From positions 1-9,779 of the forward strand of contig JAUXBW010000064.1 in assembly GCA_030619185.1 (NCBI GenBank): DNA of 9,779 bases, given 5' to 3'. Of the stretch, positions 6,916-9,779 are shown one piece after another (the stretch's first letter is position 1; each line of letters opens with the position of its first letter). Both the position numbers and the translations under genes were made by a program. Below the pieces are notes generated by a model. The model worked only from the letters and a program-made list of their open reading frames with translations. It searched no databases and had not been told where the DNA came from. The DNA comes from Methyloprofundus sp. GTDB lineage: Bacteria; Pseudomonadota; Gammaproteobacteria; Methylococcales; Methylomonadaceae.

Positions 6916-8079
6916 TTATGCATTATTAATGATATTTAAGGGGGGATACTTCTTACTAATAACAGGCTGTTTCACTCTAAACCACTCGTTTTCTATGCTC
7001 GCATAAAGTTGCCTAAAGTCTATTTTATAAGCCAGATTTCCAGCGATTAAATTATTTAAGTCTGGTTCTCCGCCATACAGCCCTCCTTTTACTTTGCCTC
7101 CTGTACAAAATAGGCAAGATGCGGCACCATGATCCGTCCCTTTATTACCATTTTCCGCGACCCGGCGGCCAAACTCTGAATAAGTGACTAATAAAACCTG
7201 ATCCCATAGTTGTCTTTGTTGCATATAAGTTGCAAAGCTGAGCATAGAGTCATTTAAGTCTTTGAGTAATTGATCATGTTTTTCTTTCTGTTCGGCATGT
7301 GTATCAAACCCTTTTAAGGACACTTTGATAACAGGAACATCAAAACCAAAGTCAATCATTGTCGCTGCATCTTTTAGCTGCTTGCCTAGTACAGTGTCAG
7401 GGAAGCCTGTAGCGGAAGTGCGAACTGATTTTGCGTCTTTTTTTAATTCTGAAGCGGTGTTAATAATGAGCTTTTTTATATGCAGCAAATGTATTTGGGC
7501 GGGACTTAATTTAGATAAATCATGCGCCTGAAGTTGTTTTTCTAGCAAGCTTCCCTGTTTAATAAATTGTCTTACGCCATTTATTTTCAAGAATCGTGGT
7601 TGCTGTCCCCTGAAGTAGCCTGTAGAGCCATTAAAAACAATACCATTTAGAGTGCTTGATAGCATTTGATTCTGGTCAAACAGTCGATATATCCAGCCTA
7701 TATCATTAATTTCTTTAGAGGCTCTTTGCCAGATATCAAGGCTTTTAAAATGGGATAGATTTGGTTTTTCATAACCAATATTTTGTATAAGCGCAAGTTC
7801 ACGATTATCGAAAAGGGACTTAAGGCCGCTAAGTGCTGGATGTAAACCAATTTTCTTATCAATAGGCAACACTTTATCTGCTGGAATAGCTAGGCTGGGC
7901 CTATTTTCATAGTACAGCTTATTCGTATAAGGAATGACTGTATTAAGGCCATCATTCCCCCCCTTTAGCTCAATCAGTACCAGGTATCTTTTTTTATGCG
8001 CATTTAATTGTGGCAAAGCATAGGCAGGCAAGGCTAAGGAGCTGGCTATCAATAGCTTTATAAAATCTCGACGATCCAT
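6916..8079 (-). CDS. DUF1501 family protein with Tat signal
   Basis: A 387-residue member of DUF1501, a family with an alkaline phosphatase/sulfatase-like fold and no assigned substrate. The N-terminus D-R-R-D-F-I-K followed by a hydrophobic stretch and A-Y-A (residue 21) is a twin-arginine signal, so the protein is probably exported folded. Family blocks are LIELKGGNDGLNTVIPY (35-51), SHFKSLDIWQRA (109-120), KGFDTHAEQ (256-264) and TYSEFGRRV (299-307) with GTDHGAAS (314-321). D43, H110, D259, H261, D316 and H317 are candidate metal-site residues by analogy with the fold; this is inference. The gene starts 12 bases after the DUF1800 stop with a weak GAGA site, so the two form one operon with DUF1800 first. 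It converges on the M48 gene with only 24 bases between stops and no visible terminator. Confidence 0.9.
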   Translation of the reverse strand: MDRRDFIKLLIASSLALPAYALPQLNAHKKRYLVLIELKGGNDGLNTVIPYTNKLYYENRPSLAIPADKVLPIDKKIGLHPALSGLKSLFDNRELALIQNIGYEKPNLSHFKSLDIWQRASKEINDIGWIYRLFDQNQMLSSTLNGIVFNGSTGYFRGQQPRFLKINGVRQFIKQGSLLEKQLQAHDLSKLSPAQIHLLHIKKLIINTASELKKDAKSVRTSATGFPDTVLGKQLKDAATMIDFGFDVPVIKVSLKGFDTHAEQKEKHDQLLKDLNDSMLSFATYMQQRQLWDQVLLVTYSEFGRRVAENGNKGTDHGAASCLFCTGGKVKGGLYGGEPDLNNLIAGNLAYKIDFRQLYASIENEWFRVKQPVISKKYPPLNIINNA

Positions 8080-8091
8080 TGTTTATCTCAT

Positions 8092-9495
8092 TTATTTAAA
8101 CTGATAATTATCATGTGTTAGCAAGTAGCGGAGCTTTTCCATATTTGTCTTATTCTTAGCTGTGTAATTGGCTTTTTCATTAATTGCAAAGAACTGTTCT
8201 GCTGGGTTGTCTAAAGTGGCAGTCAAATAATCACTAGCATTTTGGTATGGGCGTGGAATAAATGCGTATTTATTTGTTGCCATAGGTATTTGCGCAGGCA
8301 AGAACTTATCTAATATTGTTTTTCTTTGCAAAAAAGACCCTGCATCCAGCCATTGCGTACCACCGCGCCAGCCTTTAACATCCGGGGGGAAAAACAGACG
8401 TTGTCCTGCTTTTGCGGATTGTTTTGCTAATGTCAGAGTGTTTCTGATAGGAATGTTGAATTGCCGGACCGCCCCCACAATGAGTTCTACGGGAGACTTA
8501 ATTAAGTTATTTCTATTATTTTTATCCCAAAATGCAGAGGATATGAGGATTTCTTTGAGTAAGATTTTAATGTCGTAGCCTGATGTTCTAAAGATGAGGG
8601 CAATGCGCGTTACCTCAGTTGGGGCGGGTGAGTCGGATATGAATTCTCGCCAAAATTTTTCAGTAATAAATTCACTAGTCCTGGGCTGTTCAAGGATAAT
8701 ATCAATAACATCCGTCAGTCCCCAGTTACCTGTTACTCCTAATATTGTTTTACTTTTATTGTCATGTTGTTTCGCTTTAAAGGTAAGTTTAAATTTTACC
8801 CGATTAGCCCGCCAGCCTGTTAAAGCTCTTGCGGTTTCTTTAATGTCCTGTTCTGTATAATGACCTTCGCCCAAAGTAAAAATCTCTAATAACTCTCGAG
8901 CTAAATTTTCATTGGGCTTGTTTTTTTTGTTTTTAATATTATCTAAATATAATTGAATGGCAGGGTCTTTGAGTACTTGCAACAGCAATTGATTATAGCG
9001 ACCCAATGCATGCTTTCTGAATATCTGATTTTGTTGATACATTTCAGGTGGGTTGGCTTTCCTCAGGTCTGAAGTGAAATGCTTATGCCAGAATAATACC
9101 ATTTTTTCCTGTAATGGCTTTTTTGTGATTAAAAGCTGTTGCCACCACCATGACTCTAATTCTGTTTTATGTCTAGAAACGACTTGTTTTCTTAGTTTTT
9201 GTTTTTCTGCTTTTGGGCGTTTTTTATCCGCAAGTTTTTGATAGACATTTAAAGGGAAATTTGGCCCAGGAAGGTTTTCAATATTAAGTGTGGAGCTAAG
9301 TAGTAAATTATCAATAGCCTCTTTTCTACTTACATTAACTCTTTCATTAACTCTTTGATTTGAAGAGATAGGACGTACTCCATAACTGGTACGTCCCCAT
9401 AAGTGTCTTGCCTCGCTATAATCAAGGGCTTGCGCATTTTGCGAGAAAAAAGTTAAGAGCAAAAGAATCAATGAGCGCATGTTATATTTTTTCAT
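8092..9495 (-). CDS. DUF1800 family exported protein
   Basis: A 467-residue member of DUF1800, a family of unknown activity that is very often encoded next to DUF1501. The N-terminus is a Sec-type signal: MKKYNMR, a leucine-rich core, and A-Q-A before the likely cut after residue 23. Family landmarks in order are ARHLWGRTSYG (29-39), EKMVLFWHKHFT (130-141), NENLARELLEIFTLGEGHYT (195-214) running into the KETARALTGW helix (219-228), and DVKGWRGGTQWL (372-383). The conserved W-H-x-H-F and R-E-L-L-E-x-F-T-L-G blocks are intact, so the gene looks functional. The start is uncertain between M1 (9495) and M6 (9480); neither has a strong Shine-Dalgarno site. It is the first gene of a two-gene operon with DUF1501. 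Upstream bases to about 9630 are AT-rich and could hold its promoter, but I could not pick one. Confidence 0.9.
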   Translation of the reverse strand: MKKYNMRSLILLLLTFFSQNAQALDYSEARHLWGRTSYGVRPISSNQRVNERVNVSRKEAIDNLLLSSTLNIENLPGPNFPLNVYQKLADKKRPKAEKQKLRKQVVSRHKTELESWWWQQLLITKKPLQEKMVLFWHKHFTSDLRKANPPEMYQQNQIFRKHALGRYNQLLLQVLKDPAIQLYLDNIKNKKNKPNENLARELLEIFTLGEGHYTEQDIKETARALTGWRANRVKFKLTFKAKQHDNKSKTILGVTGNWGLTDVIDIILEQPRTSEFITEKFWREFISDSPAPTEVTRIALIFRTSGYDIKILLKEILISSAFWDKNNRNNLIKSPVELIVGAVRQFNIPIRNTLTLAKQSAKAGQRLFFPPDVKGWRGGTQWLDAGSFLQRKTILDKFLPAQIPMATNKYAFIPRPYQNASDYLTATLDNPAEQFFAINEKANYTAKNKTNMEKLRYLLTHDNYQFK

Positions 9496-9553
9496 AACTT
9501 AATAAGAACGGTATTTTGGGACATAATGCGCGATACATGTGATTTCGTACATA

Positions 9554-9693
9554 TATAATTAGTGTATCATGACGTTGTGGGGAACTCCTGTTTTAAGCAA
9601 ACAGAAGAACAATGCCAGAGAGTCTATTAAGGAACGCGCACGAAATAAGTTGCTTAAGTGTGTCGTGGACGTTCCTGTCACCACGCCATTTTT
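9554..9693 (+). other. Possible small RNA unit: TATAAT box to hairpin and T-run
   Basis: A perfect TATAAT lies at 9554-9559, but the -35 region is weak. About 100 bases downstream, CGTGG/CCACG pair around a bulged AC/GT extension (9664-9685), followed by a T-run at 9689-9693, as in an intrinsic terminator. A transcript of about 125-130 bases would result. A 44-codon reading frame (ATG 9569, stop 9701-9703) crosses the unit. It has no Shine-Dalgarno site and no recognisable product, so I do not call it a gene. This is a candidate only; the hairpin could equally follow a minus-strand gene outside the window. Confidence 0.2.
9631..9675. repeat. Imperfect inverted repeat, 11 bp arms
   Basis: GGAACG (9631-9636) pairs with CGTTCC (9670-9675). 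After a two-base mismatch on each side, CACGA (9639-9643) pairs with TCGTG (9663-9667), leaving a 19-base loop. The right arm is shared with a second hairpin (9664-9685), so only one of the two can form at a time. Further short inverted repeats follow to the window end: GCAACT 9705-9710 with AGTTGC 9771-9776, and CGCAAC 9711-9716 with GTTGCG 9772-9777. The base composition rises to about half G+C here, unlike the AT-rich gap before it. Confidence 0.5.
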
Positions 9694-9779
9694 CCAGGGC
9701 TAAGGCAACTCGCAACAAATAACCCACCCACCTTGCTGGTCTTTTTGTCCGTCTTCTGCGTTGTAGAAATAGTTGCGTA

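Larger units (their letters stand above)
9496..9779. other. Right-edge region without a supported complete gene
   Basis: The first ~130 bases are AT-rich leader of the DUF1800 operon. The remainder is the G+C-richer structured stretch described separately. On the minus strand all three frames are open at the edge. The one ending at 9700-9702 gives 25 residues with mixed protein-like composition (RNYFYNAEDGQ followed by KDQQGGWVICCELP). Another runs 61 codons with an Arg-rich start. Either could be the end of a gene beyond the window, but neither can be confirmed from this sequence. Confidence 0.4.

Noticed and set aside
8594..8860. 88-codon plus-strand reading frame inside DUF1800
   Set aside because: It is antisense to conserved DUF1800 blocks and its sequence has no family features.
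9521..9540. Partial palindrome ACAT-N4-CGCG-N4-ATGT upstream of DUF1800 as an operator
   Set aside because: Only the outer four bases and the central CGCG are symmetrical, which is easily due to chance in AT-rich DNA.
9569..9703. 44-codon plus-strand reading frame
   Set aside because: It has no Shine-Dalgarno site, overlaps the hairpins and has no recognisable product.

Overview
The window reads as chromosomal DNA from a moderately AT-rich gammaproteobacterium. The grounds are a dnaB-alr pair joined by a four-base stop/start overlap, an M48 metalloprotease lipoprotein behind it, Sec, Tat and lipoprotein signal peptides typical of a Gram-negative envelope, and Shine-Dalgarno sites. I cannot name the genus. 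A methanotroph-like gammaproteobacterium would fit, but that is a guess. The first six bases are AAGCTT, so the left edge may be a HindIII cloning boundary.

Left part (1-1530, minus strand): the N-terminal 510 codons of a large exported protein built from tandem VCBS/cadherin-like repeats of about 105 residues. It runs off the left edge, and a good sigma-70-like promoter lies upstream of it. A 322-base intergenic stretch follows. It holds that promoter and, next to the following gene, a leader able to fold into a closing stem around two hairpins that touches the ribosome binding site. The gene behind it (1853-2299, plus) encodes a small periplasmic or secreted protein of unknown family. Its 3' end overlaps by 7 bases the convergent guanine deaminase gene guaD (2293-2805, minus).

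Centre (2862-6891, plus): dnaB (replicative helicase), alr (alanine racemase, D-alanine for peptidoglycan) and an M48 peptidase lipoprotein with a LysM-like tail. dnaB and alr look translationally coupled. The M48 gene follows after 77 bases, which hold a possible promoter of its own.

Right part (6916-9495, minus): a two-gene operon, DUF1800 followed by DUF1501. This is a widespread exported pair of unknown biochemical function. Here the first protein carries a Sec-type signal and the second a twin-arginine signal.

Right edge (9496-9779): no complete gene that I can support. The last ~150 bases are richer in G+C and full of inverted repeats, including two mutually exclusive hairpins ahead of a T-run. 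They could be a small RNA, a mobile or repeated element, or the 3' end of a gene lying beyond the window.

Most of the window is housekeeping or known-family content. The least explained parts are the structured leader of the small exported protein, the right-edge structured element, and the DUF1800/DUF1501 pair. I see no CRISPR array, tRNA, rRNA or recognisable transposase.
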